64,000 bases of DNA from Streptomyces sp. NBC_00414 (GTDB lineage: Bacteria > Actinomycetota > Actinomycetes > Streptomycetales > Streptomycetaceae). The notes beneath the pieces are model-generated. The model saw only the letters and a list, made by a program, of their open reading frames with translations. It had not been told where the DNA came from and did not search any database. Below are positions 1 through 8,118 of the stretch, in pieces (the first letter of the stretch is position 1; every line of letters starts with the position of its first letter). The position numbers were made by a program, and so were the translations under genes. The stretch is from contig NZ_CP107935.1 in NCBI RefSeq assembly GCF_036038375.1, forward strand, positions 8,680,001 to 8,744,000, given 5' to 3'.

Positions 1-1039
1 GCCAGCGGCCCAGTGCCATCTCGGCGGTGATCCCCGGCCCGAAGCCGGCGAGCAGTCCGCGCGCCTTGTGATGCGAGCCCCCCTCGTCGAACAGCCGGCG
101 CAGTGCGTCCAGGACGACGGCGCTGGCGATGTTCCCGTACTCGGTGAGCGTCGCCCGGCTGAACCGGAAGGCCTCCGGAGCCACTTGGAGGAATTTGCTG
201 AGGTCGTCGAGGATGCGCGGACCCCCGGCGTGGATGATGTAGAAGTCCAGGTCGGAGGCGTCCCAGCCGTGCAGGCCCGCGAGGTCCTGAAGGGCGGGGG
301 CGAGCGGCTCCATGGTGGCCGGCACCCGCTTGTCCAGCAGGAAGTGGAAGCCGGTGGCCCGAACGTCGTACATGATCCAGTCCTCGGTCTTGGGGATCAG
401 GTACGAGCCGTTGCGCTCCAGGCGGATGCCCTCGCCGCCCTGTCCGCGGACCACCGCGGCGGCGATGCCGTCCCCGAAGAGGCCGTTGCACAGCAGCGAG
501 CCGACACCGAGGTCGGTCGGCTGGTAGCACAGCGAGCAGAACTCGCAGGCCACGATCAGCGCGTTGGCCTTGGGGTAGGCGGTGCAGAAGTCGTGCGCCC
601 GGTTGATCGCAGCGCCCCCGGCGGCGCAGCCGAGCTGCGCTATGGGTATCTGGCGGGTGTCGCTGCTGAACCCCATCGAGTTGATCAGCCAGGCCGTCAT
701 CGAAGGCATCATGAAGCCCGTGCACGACACGTAGATGATCACGTCGATGTCGGCGGCCAGGACCTCCGCGTCGTCGAGCGCGCGCTGGACGACGGCCGGG
801 ACACGGGCCTTCGCCTCGGCCGTGTACACCTTGTTGCGTTCCTCGAAGCCGGGGTGCTTGAGGGTCTCCTCGATGGGCTGCACGATGTGCCGGGTGCGTA
901 CACCGGTGTTCTCGATCAGCCGCAGCGCGAGCGGCAGTTGGGGGTGATCGGGGTGGCGGGAGCGCGCCAGCTCAAGCGTCTCCTCCATCGTGATCACGTA
1001 TTCCGGAACAGAGACCGCGGGTCTGCACAAAGTCGCCAT
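1..1039 (-). CDS. rppA: Type III polyketide synthase, RppA-like (1,3,6,8-tetrahydroxynaphthalene synthase), 3' end cut by window
   Basis: Chalcone-synthase-fold enzyme expected to condense five malonyl-CoA into 1,3,6,8-tetrahydroxynaphthalene, precursor of flaviolin and HPQ melanin pigments. The ATG at 1037-1039 gives MATLCRPA, the N-terminus typical of Streptomyces RppA. The nucleophile Cys138 lies in QLGCAAGGA, the catalytic His in IIHAGGPRILDD, the Asn in YGNIAS, and the family C-terminal signature GFGPGITAEMALGRW is at the window edge. 346 codons are visible; the family is roughly 350-375 residues, so only a short tail is missing. In other Streptomyces a CYP158-type P450 often follows rppA; that position lies outside the window. 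Confidence 0.95.
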   Translation of the reverse strand, partial: MATLCRPAVSVPEYVITMEETLELARSRHPDHPQLPLALRLIENTGVRTRHIVQPIEETLKHPGFEERNKVYTAEAKARVPAVVQRALDDAEVLAADIDVIIYVSCTGFMMPSMTAWLINSMGFSSDTRQIPIAQLGCAAGGAAINRAHDFCTAYPKANALIVACEFCSLCYQPTDLGVGSLLCNGLFGDGIAAAVVRGQGGEGIRLERNGSYLIPKTEDWIMYDVRATGFHFLLDKRVPATMEPLAPALQDLAGLHGWDASDLDFYIIHAGGPRILDDLSKFLQVAPEAFRFSRATLTEYGNIASAVVLDALRRLFDEGGSHHKARGLLAGFGPGITAEMALGRW

Positions 1040-1189
1040 GTGCCTGCGCCTTCTCTAGCCCGCCGGGAACTCCCTCTCCCCGGCGGAAGGGTGGTCCCAC
1101 CACGATCACCCGAGAAGTCCCGTTTATCGCGTCGGACTAGGCCAGACCGGGGACGGGGGCGGTGGACGGCCCCTGGGCGCAGGCCCGCA

Positions 1190-1328
1190 GGGGCGCGCCC
1201 TTCAGGGGCGCGGGGAACGGCGCGGTCTTTTGTCCTTCGCTGTGAGGGGCGCGGGGAACGGCGCGCCCAGCCACGACGCACCCGCACGGTGCAGGCCACC
1301 TCACGGTGCAGGCCACCTCACGGTGCAG
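1190..1328. repeat. Intergenic GC-rich repeat (two GGGGCGCGGGGAAC elements) plus a 17-bp tandem repeat
   Basis: In the 325-bp gap between rppA and the DUF6213 gene, the element GGGGCGCGGGGAACGGCGCG occurs at 1205-1224 and 1246-1265. It is followed by a 17-bp direct repeat (CACGGTGCAGGCCACCT) at 1285-1301 and 1302-1318 with a third partial copy to 1328. No gene was recognised here. Degraded, inverted copies of the same element occur at 3066-3098, 6921-6956 and 6991-7012. I know this as a frequent Streptomyces intergenic element of unclear function. Confidence 0.75.
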
Positions 1329-1364
1329 ACCCCCGCACTGTGCGGACCGCCTCAAAGAGCCCCC

Positions 1365-1604
1365 TCAGCCGGAGGCGCCCCCACTGCTGTGCGCGATGCA
1401 CGCCACATCGATCCGGTCGGCAAGCTTGGCCAGCTCGATGGTGAGCGCCGCGACCGTGTCCTCGTCGAGCCCGTCCTCCCCGGCCTCGACCAGATGCAGC
1501 CACCGCCCCCCCATCGTGCGCAGCAGCTTGCTCACATCGGCGGCAGCCACCTGCAAGGTCCCGCGGTCGTCGACGATCAGAGGCAGGGTCACTTCGCGGT
1601 TCAC
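1365..1604 (-). CDS. Small DUF6213-like protein
   Basis: A 79-residue protein of unknown function. The GTG at 1602-1604 (VNREVTLPLIVDD) is preferred over the in-frame ATG upstream because the extra residues would overlap the dehydrogenase gene and are low in hydrophobic structure. The product is an acidic alpha/beta protein with the stretch LLRTMGGRWLHLVEAG followed by a helix (LTIELAKLADRIDV). I recall this as a conserved Streptomyces family (DUF6213). It starts 25 bp downstream of the dehydrogenase stop on the same strand, so co-transcription is likely. No catalytic motif was seen. Confidence 0.75.
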   Translation of the reverse strand: MNREVTLPLIVDDRGTLQVAAADVSKLLRTMGGRWLHLVEAGEDGLDEDTVAALTIELAKLADRIDVACIAHSSGGASG

Positions 1605-1629
1605 ACAGGGGATCGTAGCTGCGGAAGGC

Positions 1630-3015
1630 TCACGCTCCGTGCCATACGGTGGTGATGTTGCAGAACTCTCGGATTCCGTGGCCCGACAGCTCACGCCCGT
1701 AGCCGGACCGCTTGATGCCGCCGAACGGGAACGCCGGGTGGGACGCGGTCATCCCGTTGAAGAAGACCCCGCCGGCCTCCAGGTCCCGTACGAAACGGTC
1801 GGTCTCGGCCTCGTCGCGGGTCCAGACGTTGGAACTCAGCCCGAACGGCGTGTCGTTGGCGATGGCCACCGCCTCGTCGAGATCGGCGGCGCGGTAGAGG
1901 GTGGCGACGGGTCCGAACGCCTCCTCGTGGTGGATGCGCATCTCGGGGGTGATGTCGGCGAGGACGGTGGGCGGGTAGTACCAGCCGGCACCGTCGGGAA
2001 GCTCACCGCCGCACAGCACGGTCGCACCGTTCTCGACGGCGTCGTCGACCAGCTCCGTCAGATCGTCGCGCCCCTGCTCCGTGGAGAGCGGGCCGACGTC
2101 CGTGCCCTCGTCCAGCGGATCGCCCACCGTGAGGGCCTTCATGCCCTCGGCGAAGCGCTCCGCGAAGGCGTCGAAGACGTCCGTGTGCACGATGAACCGC
2201 TTGGCGGCGATGCAGGACTGGCCGTTGTTCTGCACCCGGGCCGTCACCGCGGTCTTCGCGGCCTTGTCGATGTCCGCCGACGGCATCACCACGTACGGGT
2301 CGCTGCCGCCCAGCTCCAGGACGGTCTTCTTGACCTCGTCCCCGGCGACCGAGGCGACCGCGCGGCCCGCCGGTTCACTGCCGGTCAGGGTGGCCGCCTT
2401 GATCCGGGGATCGCGCAGGATGTCCTCGATCGCGCCCGAGCCGACGAGCAGTGTCTGGAAACAGCCCTCGGCGAAGCCGGCCCGGCGGAACAGGTCCTCC
2501 AGGTAGAGGGCGGTCTGCGGGACGTTCGAGGCGTGCTTGAGCAGCCCGACGTTGCCCGCCATCAGCGCGGGCGCGGCGAAGCGGATGACCTGCCAGAGCG
2601 GGAAGTTCCACGGCATGACGGCGAGGACCGGCCCGAGCGGGCGGTAGCGCACGAGGACGCGGGAGGCGCCGGAGTCCTCCGCGTCGGTCTTCGCGCCCTC
2701 CTCGTCGGCGAGGAGTTCCTCGGCGTGGTCGGCGTACCACCGCATCGCCTTCGCGCACTTCGCCGCCTCGGCGCGGGCCTGCTTGACGGGCTTGCCCATC
2801 TCGATGGTCATCGTCCGGCCGATGTCCGGCGCGTCGCCTTCCAGGAGGTCGGCCGCGCGGTGCATCAGGCGGGCACGCTCCTCGAACGAGGTGGTGCGGT
2901 GCGTTCGGAACGCGGCCTCCGCGGTGGCGAGGCGGTGTTCGATCTCCTTGTCGTTCAGGGCGTCGTAGGTTTTGAGGGTTTCTCCTGTTGCCGGGTTCAC
3001 TGTCGCGATGGGCAT
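1630..3015 (-). CDS. gabD: NAD(P)-dependent succinate-semialdehyde dehydrogenase
   Basis: Aldehyde dehydrogenase superfamily, 461 residues, predicted to oxidise succinic semialdehyde to succinate (GABA shunt). Visible motifs are the nucleotide-binding loop near MPWNFPLWQ (135-142), the general base Glu234 in LELGGSDP, the catalytic Cys268 in NNGQSCIAAKR, and the C-terminal FGGIKRSGYGRE. The ATG at 3015 has an AGGAGG ribosome site. Length and the MPIATVNPATGE start fit the short bacterial SSADH group. The exact aldehyde substrate cannot be fixed from sequence; glutarate semialdehyde is an alternative. Confidence 0.88.
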   Translation of the reverse strand: MPIATVNPATGETLKTYDALNDKEIEHRLATAEAAFRTHRTTSFEERARLMHRAADLLEGDAPDIGRTMTIEMGKPVKQARAEAAKCAKAMRWYADHAEELLADEEGAKTDAEDSGASRVLVRYRPLGPVLAVMPWNFPLWQVIRFAAPALMAGNVGLLKHASNVPQTALYLEDLFRRAGFAEGCFQTLLVGSGAIEDILRDPRIKAATLTGSEPAGRAVASVAGDEVKKTVLELGGSDPYVVMPSADIDKAAKTAVTARVQNNGQSCIAAKRFIVHTDVFDAFAERFAEGMKALTVGDPLDEGTDVGPLSTEQGRDDLTELVDDAVENGATVLCGGELPDGAGWYYPPTVLADITPEMRIHHEEAFGPVATLYRAADLDEAVAIANDTPFGLSSNVWTRDEAETDRFVRDLEAGGVFFNGMTASHPAFPFGGIKRSGYGRELSGHGIREFCNITTVWHGA

Positions 3016-3135
3016 GGTGCTGGCCTCCTGGTGCGGTGTGTCGTGTGCGGGTCCGTGGGGGCCGGGCGCGCGGTTCCCCGTGCCCCTGGAGGGGCGCCCT
3101 GACGGGGCTGCCCGGGTGGACGCGTGCCCCTCTCG

Positions 3136-3609
3136 TCAGTGCGTATGCCGTTCCAGGCGGTCCAGGAACTCCGTCTGGGCCTTGATCAGGACCGCTCTGG
3201 CGCGGTTCGTGTCCAGCCACTCCACCCGGTCCAGTTCCGGGAACTCCTGGACGCGGCCCGAGCCGCGGGGCCATTCCATCGTGAAGGTGCCGGGGACCAC
3301 GGTCGCCGGATCGAGGTCCGCCTCGACGGCCCAGACCGTGACGATCTTGCCGTTCGTCTGGGTGACCTCGCCGAGGGGGACGGGCTCGCCGTCGGGCGGC
3401 GGCAGGCCCAGCTCCTCCTGGAACTCGCGGCGGGCGGCGTCCCAGGCCGGCTCGTCGGGCCCGTACTCGCCCTTCGGCACGGACCAGGCCCCGGCGTCGC
3501 GCCGCGCGAAGAACGGGCCGCCCATGTGGCCCAGCAGCACCTCGACGCCGTTCTCGACACGGCGGAACAGCAGCAGGCCCGCGCTGCGTTTCGCGGCGGC
3601 CGGAGTCAT
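3136..3609 (-). CDS. NUDIX hydrolase
   Basis: A 157-residue NUDIX protein. The complete Nudix box runs from G47 to L69 (GEYGPDE...AARREFQEELGL) and fits GX5EX7REUXEEXGU. The preceding GAWSVPKGE and later TNGKIVTVWAVEADLDP resemble the diadenosine-polyphosphate/ADP-ribose clade, but the substrate is not predictable. The ATG at 3607-3609 overlaps the stop of the DNA ligase gene by four bases (ATGA), indicating translational coupling. This pairing suggests a nucleotide-cleanup role beside DNA repair (inference). Confidence 0.9.
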   Translation of the reverse strand: MTPAAAKRSAGLLLFRRVENGVEVLLGHMGGPFFARRDAGAWSVPKGEYGPDEPAWDAARREFQEELGLPPPDGEPVPLGEVTQTNGKIVTVWAVEADLDPATVVPGTFTMEWPRGSGRVQEFPELDRVEWLDTNRARAVLIKAQTEFLDRLERHTH

Positions 3610-5171
3610 GAGGCGACCCCCGGGTGCGCGGCGAGCACCGTCTCGACGGTGTCGGCCTCGGCGGGCGTCTTGTCCTCGCGGTAGCGCACGACCCGGGCGA
3701 AACGCAGGGCGACGCCCGCCGGGTAGCGCGTGGAGCGCTGCAGGCCGTCGTACGCGATCTCCACGACCAGTTCGGGGCGTACGGTCACCACGTAGCCGTT
3801 CTCCCCGGCGGGAGCGGCGGCGTCGGCGGGGTCGACGGCGAGTTCCAGGAGCCGTTCGGTCTGCCAGGCCAGCAGCACGTCGGTGAGGCCCTTGAACGTC
3901 TTGCCCAGCATCGCGAAGGAACCGTCCGGCCTGCGGGCGCCCAGGTGCAGGTTGGAGAGCTTGCCGGTGCGCCGCCCGCTGCCCCACTCGGCGGCCAGCA
4001 CGACCAGGTCGAGCGTGTGTACGGGTTTGACCTTCAGCCAGGAGGCTCCGCGCCGGCCCGCGCTGTAGGGGGCGTCCAGGGACTTGAGGACGACACCCTC
4101 GTGGCCGCGTGCGAGCGTGTCGGTGCTGAACTTCTCGGCGGCGGCCCGCGCCTGCTCGTCCGTGGGATCCGGCACGAGGAGCCGTCGTACGCGCATCGGC
4201 TCGGGGACCAGCCGGGCGAGTTCCGCGTGGCGGTCGGCGAAGGGCAGGTCCAGCAGGTCCCGGCCGTCCACGGACAGGGCGTCGAAGAAGACGGGGGAGA
4301 CGGGCACGGCCTCGGCGGCGGTCGCCACATCCACCCGGGAGCCCACGCGGCCCGCGGTCTCCTGGAACGGCCGGGGCCGCCCGTCCCCGTCGAGCGCGAT
4401 GACCTCGCCGTCCAGGATGAAGCGGTCGGCCTTCATCTCCCGCGCGGCGTGCGTGAGTTCGGGCAGGCGGTCGGTGATGTCGTCCAGGGTGCGTGTGTGG
4501 ACACGTACGTCGTCGCCGTCGCGGTGGACCTGGACGCGGATGCCGTCGAGCTTCTCCTCCACCACGCAGGCGCCGAGCTTGTCGAGCGCCTCGGCGACGG
4601 ACGGGGCGCTGTGCGCCAGCATCGGCAGCACGGGCCGGCCGACGGTGAGCCGGAACGCCTCCGGTCCGTCGGCGAGCAGCCGCTCGGCCACGGTCTGCAG
4701 GGAACCCGCCAGCATCACGGCCCTGCGCACGTCGGCGGAGGGCGCGCCGGTCGCCTGGGCGAGGCCCTCGACCGCGACGGCGTCGAGGGCGCCCTGCCGC
4801 ACCTCGCCGCCGATGAGCGCGCGCAGGAACCGCTGCTCGGGTTCGGTGGCCGCGCCCATCAACTCCCCGACGAGCCGCACCCGTTCCGCCTGTGAGCCGG
4901 CGCCCGAGACCGCGCCGAGGTCCGTGAGACGGGCGTCCACCTCGCGGACGGTCATCGTGGGTTCCTCGGCGGGCGGGACGGGCGCGCCGAGGATCTTCCA
5001 GCCGACACCGAGCCGCCCCTGCGGGAGGCGGCCCGCCAGATACGGGATGACGATGGGCACGTCGGCCGCCTCCGCGTCCCGGAACAGCTCCGCGAGCAGA
5101 GCGACCTTCCGGGACCGCGCCGAGGTGGCGGCGACCTCCTGGGACACACGGGCGAGCCGGGTCAGCAGCAT
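3606..5171 (-). CDS. ATP-dependent DNA ligase
   Basis: A 521-residue single-polypeptide ATP-dependent DNA ligase. An N-terminal helical DNA-binding domain (about 1-190) precedes the nucleotidyltransferase core; Lys207 in EEKLDGIRVQVH is the adenylated motif I residue. Motif III-like RPFQETAGRVG, motif IV EGVVLKSLD and motif V WLKVKP follow, then an OB-fold. The ATG at 5171 (MLLTRLARVSQEV) is chosen over an ATG twelve codons upstream because MLLxRLA is where homologues start. It is an accessory ligase; the essential NAD-dependent LigA should be elsewhere. It overlaps the NUDIX gene at its 3' end. Confidence 0.93.
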   Translation of the reverse strand: MLLTRLARVSQEVAATSARSRKVALLAELFRDAEAADVPIVIPYLAGRLPQGRLGVGWKILGAPVPPAEEPTMTVREVDARLTDLGAVSGAGSQAERVRLVGELMGAATEPEQRFLRALIGGEVRQGALDAVAVEGLAQATGAPSADVRRAVMLAGSLQTVAERLLADGPEAFRLTVGRPVLPMLAHSAPSVAEALDKLGACVVEEKLDGIRVQVHRDGDDVRVHTRTLDDITDRLPELTHAAREMKADRFILDGEVIALDGDGRPRPFQETAGRVGSRVDVATAAEAVPVSPVFFDALSVDGRDLLDLPFADRHAELARLVPEPMRVRRLLVPDPTDEQARAAAEKFSTDTLARGHEGVVLKSLDAPYSAGRRGASWLKVKPVHTLDLVVLAAEWGSGRRTGKLSNLHLGARRPDGSFAMLGKTFKGLTDVLLAWQTERLLELAVDPADAAAPAGENGYVVTVRPELVVEIAYDGLQRSTRYPAGVALRFARVVRYREDKTPAEADTVETVLAAHPGVAS

Positions 5172-5245
5172 GCCGCCCATGGTGCTACGGAGGCGTCCGG
5201 TCCACACCTGGGCGGACCCGTCCCCACCCAGGAGCGGGCACGTCC

Positions 5246-6181
5246 CTACACCCGCACGGCCGCGTCGAGGTCCGCGAAGAGCAGCTCGCCGTTGATCGTG
5301 GCCCCCGCCCGGTAGCCGCCGCTCGCCGCGTTGACGACCTGCTCGCCGAAACCGATCGCGTTGCCCGCCGCCCAGACGCCGGGCACGCTGGTCAGACCCG
5401 TCGCGTCGACCGCGGCGTACGAGCCGAACGGGGTCTCCTGGAGTGCGGCGCCCAGCTGCTCCAGCAGGCCGGTGCGGGGCACCGCCCGGGGCGCCACGAA
5501 CAGCACCGAGCGCTCGTGCGCCGTGCCGTCCGCCAGCCGGACCGCGGTGAGCCGGTCGTCGACGACGTCAAGACCCGCGACCTCACCGGGCACCACGTCG
5601 ACCCCGGCCGTGGCGAGCCTGCGCAGATCCTCGTCCGCCAGCTCCTCCTCGGCGACCGTGTGCAGGAACAGGGTCACGTCCTTGGACCACTGGGAGACCA
5701 TCAGGGCCTGGTGTACGCCCATCGGGGTCGTGGCCAGTACTCCGAAGGCCTGGTCCCGGACCTCCCAGCCGTGGCAGTACGGGCAGTGCAGGACGTCCCG
5801 GCCGAAGCGCTCGGCGACCCCCGGTACCGTCGGCAGCTCGTCCGCGAGGCCGGTGGCGACGACCAGTCGGCGCCCGTGCACCGCGCGCCCCCCTTCCAGC
5901 GTCACGTCGAACTCCCCGGCCGTGTCCCGGGCCACGTCGACCGCCCGGTCCCGGACGAGCTCGACGCCGTACCGCGCGATCTCCTCCCGGCCCACGGCGA
6001 GGAACTCGGCCGGCGACATCCCGTCCCGGGTCAGATAGCCCTGCATGTGTGCGGCGGGCGTGTTGCGCGGCTCGCCCCCGTCGATCACGAGCACACTCCG
6101 GCGTGCGCGCCCCAGGACGAGCGCTGCGGACAGTCCTGCCGCACCGCCGCCGACGACGACCACTTCGTACGTATCGGTCAT
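5246..6181 (-). CDS. NAD(P)/FAD-dependent oxidoreductase, thioredoxin-reductase-like
   Basis: A 311-residue two-Rossmann flavoprotein. The FAD loop GGGAAGLSAA lies at 11-20, and a CPYC dithiol (Cys133/Cys136) in HCPYCHGWE sits where thioredoxin reductases carry their redox-active cysteines. A second nucleotide domain covers about 110-230. The FAD-closing motif is PGVWAAGNAIGFGEQ. The ATG at 6181 has GGAGGTGG before it; a GTG five codons upstream is possible. It is transcribed divergently from a XRE-cupin regulator 77 bp away, which probably controls it. It is smaller than and distinct from housekeeping TrxB, and its partner is unknown. Confidence 0.88.
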   Translation of the reverse strand: MTDTYEVVVVGGGAAGLSAALVLGRARRSVLVIDGGEPRNTPAAHMQGYLTRDGMSPAEFLAVGREEIARYGVELVRDRAVDVARDTAGEFDVTLEGGRAVHGRRLVVATGLADELPTVPGVAERFGRDVLHCPYCHGWEVRDQAFGVLATTPMGVHQALMVSQWSKDVTLFLHTVAEEELADEDLRRLATAGVDVVPGEVAGLDVVDDRLTAVRLADGTAHERSVLFVAPRAVPRTGLLEQLGAALQETPFGSYAAVDATGLTSVPGVWAAGNAIGFGEQVVNAASGGYRAGATINGELLFADLDAAVRV

Positions 6182-6223
6182 GGTGACCACCTCCACCCAG
6201 AAGGTCGCCCCACCGGACCCATA

Positions 6224-6252
6224 TTGACAAATGGCTTTGCCGAAACTGCAAT
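6224..6252 (+). promoter_or_regulatory. Promoter with overlapping operator for the XRE-cupin gene (likely leaderless)
   Basis: TTGACA (6224-6229) and TGCAAT (6247-6252) are spaced 17 bp. An inverted repeat TTGC-N7-GCAA (6237-6251) overlaps the -10. The ATG is at 6259, where transcription would be expected to start, so the message is probably leaderless. The repeat sits between the divergent oxidoreductase and regulator genes and is a good autoregulatory operator candidate. Confidence 0.6.
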
Positions 6253-6258
6253 AAGGGC

Positions 6259-6912
6259 ATGAGTGAGCACGAAGGTCACGGAGAGCACGGGCAGCGCGGG
6301 GAGCAAGGAGAGCAGGGGGATCGCGACACCGAAGGCGTCCTCGCGGAGGTCGGTCCCCGGCTGCGCCGTGTCCGCAAGGAGCGCGGCGCCACCCTCGCCG
6401 GACTGTCCAGCGCCACCGGCATCTCCGTGAGCACCCTCTCCCGCCTGGAGTCCGGTCTGCGCAAACCCAGCCTGGAACTGCTGCTGCCCATCGCCCGGGC
6501 CCATCAGGTACCCCTCGACGAACTCGTCGGAGCGCCGCAGGTCGGCGACCCGCGCGTGCGGGCGGCGAAGCCGATCGTCATGCACGGCCGTACGCACTGG
6601 CCGCTCACCCGCCAGCCCGGCGGCCTCCAGGCCTACAAGGTGCTGGAGCCGAAGCGGAAGGAGGAGCCGGAGCCCCGCGTCCACGAGGGCTACGAATGGC
6701 TGTACGTGCTCTCCGGGCGGCTGCGCCTCGTACTCGGCGACCATGACGTGGTGCTCGGCGCGGGGGAGGCGGCGGAGTTCGACACGCGTGTGCCGCACTG
6801 GTTCGGGTCGACGGGGGAGGGGCCGGTGGAGTTCCTGAGCCTCTTCGGGCGGCAGGGGGAGCGCATGCACGTCCGGGCGCGCCCGAAGCGGGGCGGCGGG
6901 CAGGGCGGCTGA
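6259..6912 (+). CDS. XRE-family transcriptional regulator with C-terminal cupin sensor domain
   Basis: A 217-residue regulator. A charged Gly/Gln/Glu-rich N-tail (1-25) precedes a Cro/CI helix-turn-helix (about 30-85, with LSSATGISVSTLSRLESG) and a double-stranded beta-helix cupin (about 125-205, with HEGYEWLYVLSGRLRLVLGD). This architecture usually senses a small molecule or redox ligand. The gene is divergent from the CPYC flavoprotein, its likely target. The ATG at 6259 has only AAGGG four bases away and coincides with the predicted transcript start, so leaderless translation is likely. Confidence 0.88.
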   Translation: MSEHEGHGEHGQRGEQGEQGDRDTEGVLAEVGPRLRRVRKERGATLAGLSSATGISVSTLSRLESGLRKPSLELLLPIARAHQVPLDELVGAPQVGDPRVRAAKPIVMHGRTHWPLTRQPGGLQAYKVLEPKRKEEPEPRVHEGYEWLYVLSGRLRLVLGDHDVVLGAGEAAEFDTRVPHWFGSTGEGPVEFLSLFGRQGERMHVRARPKRGGGQGG

Positions 6913-7046
6913 CGTCGGTTGCGCCGTTCCCCGCGCCCCTGGGGAGTTTGGGGGCGCCGTGGGTCTGAAGGGGGGCCCGGCTGGTGTGGACGTGCGCAGT
7001 TCCCCGCGCCCCCGGAACCTGCGGCCCTACCTGTTCCCTGTATGGC

Positions 7047-7058
7047 AAGCGACCGCTT
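7047..7058. promoter_or_regulatory. Putative TetR-type operator (AAGCGACCGCTT)
   Basis: A perfect inverted repeat AAGCG-AC-CGCTT lies 58 bp upstream of the quinone oxidoreductase start. AAGCG/CGCTT half-sites resemble TetR-family operators seen near acyl-CoA dehydrogenase genes in actinobacteria. The TetR gene itself is not in the window. Confidence 0.45.
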
Positions 7059-7116
7059 AGTATGCGGTTGACCCCGAGGCGCGAACAGAACAGACACAGT
7101 CCCGTGGAGGCCCCGC

Positions 7117-8118
7117 ATGCAGGCATGGCAAGTGCACGAGAACGGCGAGCCCGGCGAGGTGATGCGGCTCGCGGAGGTGGAGCGGCCCGTACCCGGTGAC
7201 GGCCAGGTCCTGCTCAAGGTGCGCGCGGCGAACATCAACTTCCCGGATGCCCTGATGTGCCGCGGCCAGTACCAGGTCAGGCCGCCGATGCCGTTCACGC
7301 CCGGGGTGGAGATCTGCGGCGAGACCGAGGACGGCCGACGGGTGATGGCCAACCCCGCGCTGCCGTACGGCGGCTTCGCCGAGTACGCCGTCGCGGACGC
7401 CGCGGCCCTGCTGCCCGCACCCGAGGCGCTGGACGACGCCGAGGCGGCGGCCCTGCACATCGGCTACCAGACCGGCTGGTTCGGCCTGCACCGGCGGGCC
7501 CGTCTGGAGGCCGGCGAGACGCTGCTCGTCCACGCTGCCGCGGGAGGGGTCGGCAGCGCGGCGGTGCAGCTCGGCAAGGCCGCGGGGGCGACCGTCATCG
7601 GCGTCGTGGGCAGCGCCGGCAAGGCCGCCGTCGCCCGAGAGCTGGGCTGCGACCTCGTCGTGGACCGGCGCGCCGAGGACGTCGTCGCAGCCGTCAAGGC
7701 GGCCACCGGGGGCCGGGGCGCCGACGTGATCTACGACCCCGTCGGCGGGGACGCCTACACGCAGTCCGCCAAACTCGTCGCCTTCGAGGGCCGGATCGTG
7801 GTCGTCGGCTTCGCGAGCGGCACGATCCCCAGCCCGGGGCTCAACCACGCCCTGGTGAAGAACTACTCGATCCTGGGCCTGCACTGGGGCCTCTACAACA
7901 CCAAGGACCCGAAGCTGGTCCTGCACTGCCACGAACAGCTCACCGAGCTGGCCGCCCGGGGAGCGATCAAGCCGCTCGTCAGCGAGCGCGTGCCGCTGGC
8001 CGGCGCGGCCGACGCCGTCCAGCGGGTCGCCGACGGCGTCACCACGGGCCGCGTCGCCGTGCTGCCCTCCCTCGGAACCGCCCTTGCGGACACCGGCGAG
8101 AACGGAGCCGTCGCATGA
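7117..8118 (+). CDS. NADPH:quinone oxidoreductase family protein (zinc-independent MDR)
   Basis: A 333-residue medium-chain dehydrogenase/reductase. The N-terminal GroES-like domain contains NINFPDALMCRGQYQ; the Rossmann domain has the NADPH loop HAAAGGVGSAAVQLGKA. Zinc-ligand cysteines are absent, so it belongs to the QOR/enoyl reductase branch. The AUG at 7117 is preceded by GTGGAGG. Its stop overlaps the start of the first acyl-CoA dehydrogenase by four bases, placing it at the head of a coupled three-gene operon. A role in reducing or detoxifying an enoyl or quinone intermediate of an acyl-CoA breakdown route is inferred. Confidence 0.88.
   Translation: MQAWQVHENGEPGEVMRLAEVERPVPGDGQVLLKVRAANINFPDALMCRGQYQVRPPMPFTPGVEICGETEDGRRVMANPALPYGGFAEYAVADAAALLPAPEALDDAEAAALHIGYQTGWFGLHRRARLEAGETLLVHAAAGGVGSAAVQLGKAAGATVIGVVGSAGKAAVARELGCDLVVDRRAEDVVAAVKAATGGRGADVIYDPVGGDAYTQSAKLVAFEGRIVVVGFASGTIPSPGLNHALVKNYSILGLHWGLYNTKDPKLVLHCHEQLTELAARGAIKPLVSERVPLAGAADAVQRVADGVTTGRVAVLPSLGTALADTGENGAVA

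Noticed and set aside
68..1444. 458-codon open frame on the plus strand over rppA
   Set aside because: It is the antisense shadow of rppA in GC-rich DNA; the minus strand encodes a complete type III PKS with catalytic residues.
1306..3102. 598-codon plus-strand open frame over the succinate-semialdehyde dehydrogenase
   Set aside because: Antisense of an intact aldehyde dehydrogenase with Cys268/Glu234; composition is Arg/Gly/Val-rich without motifs.
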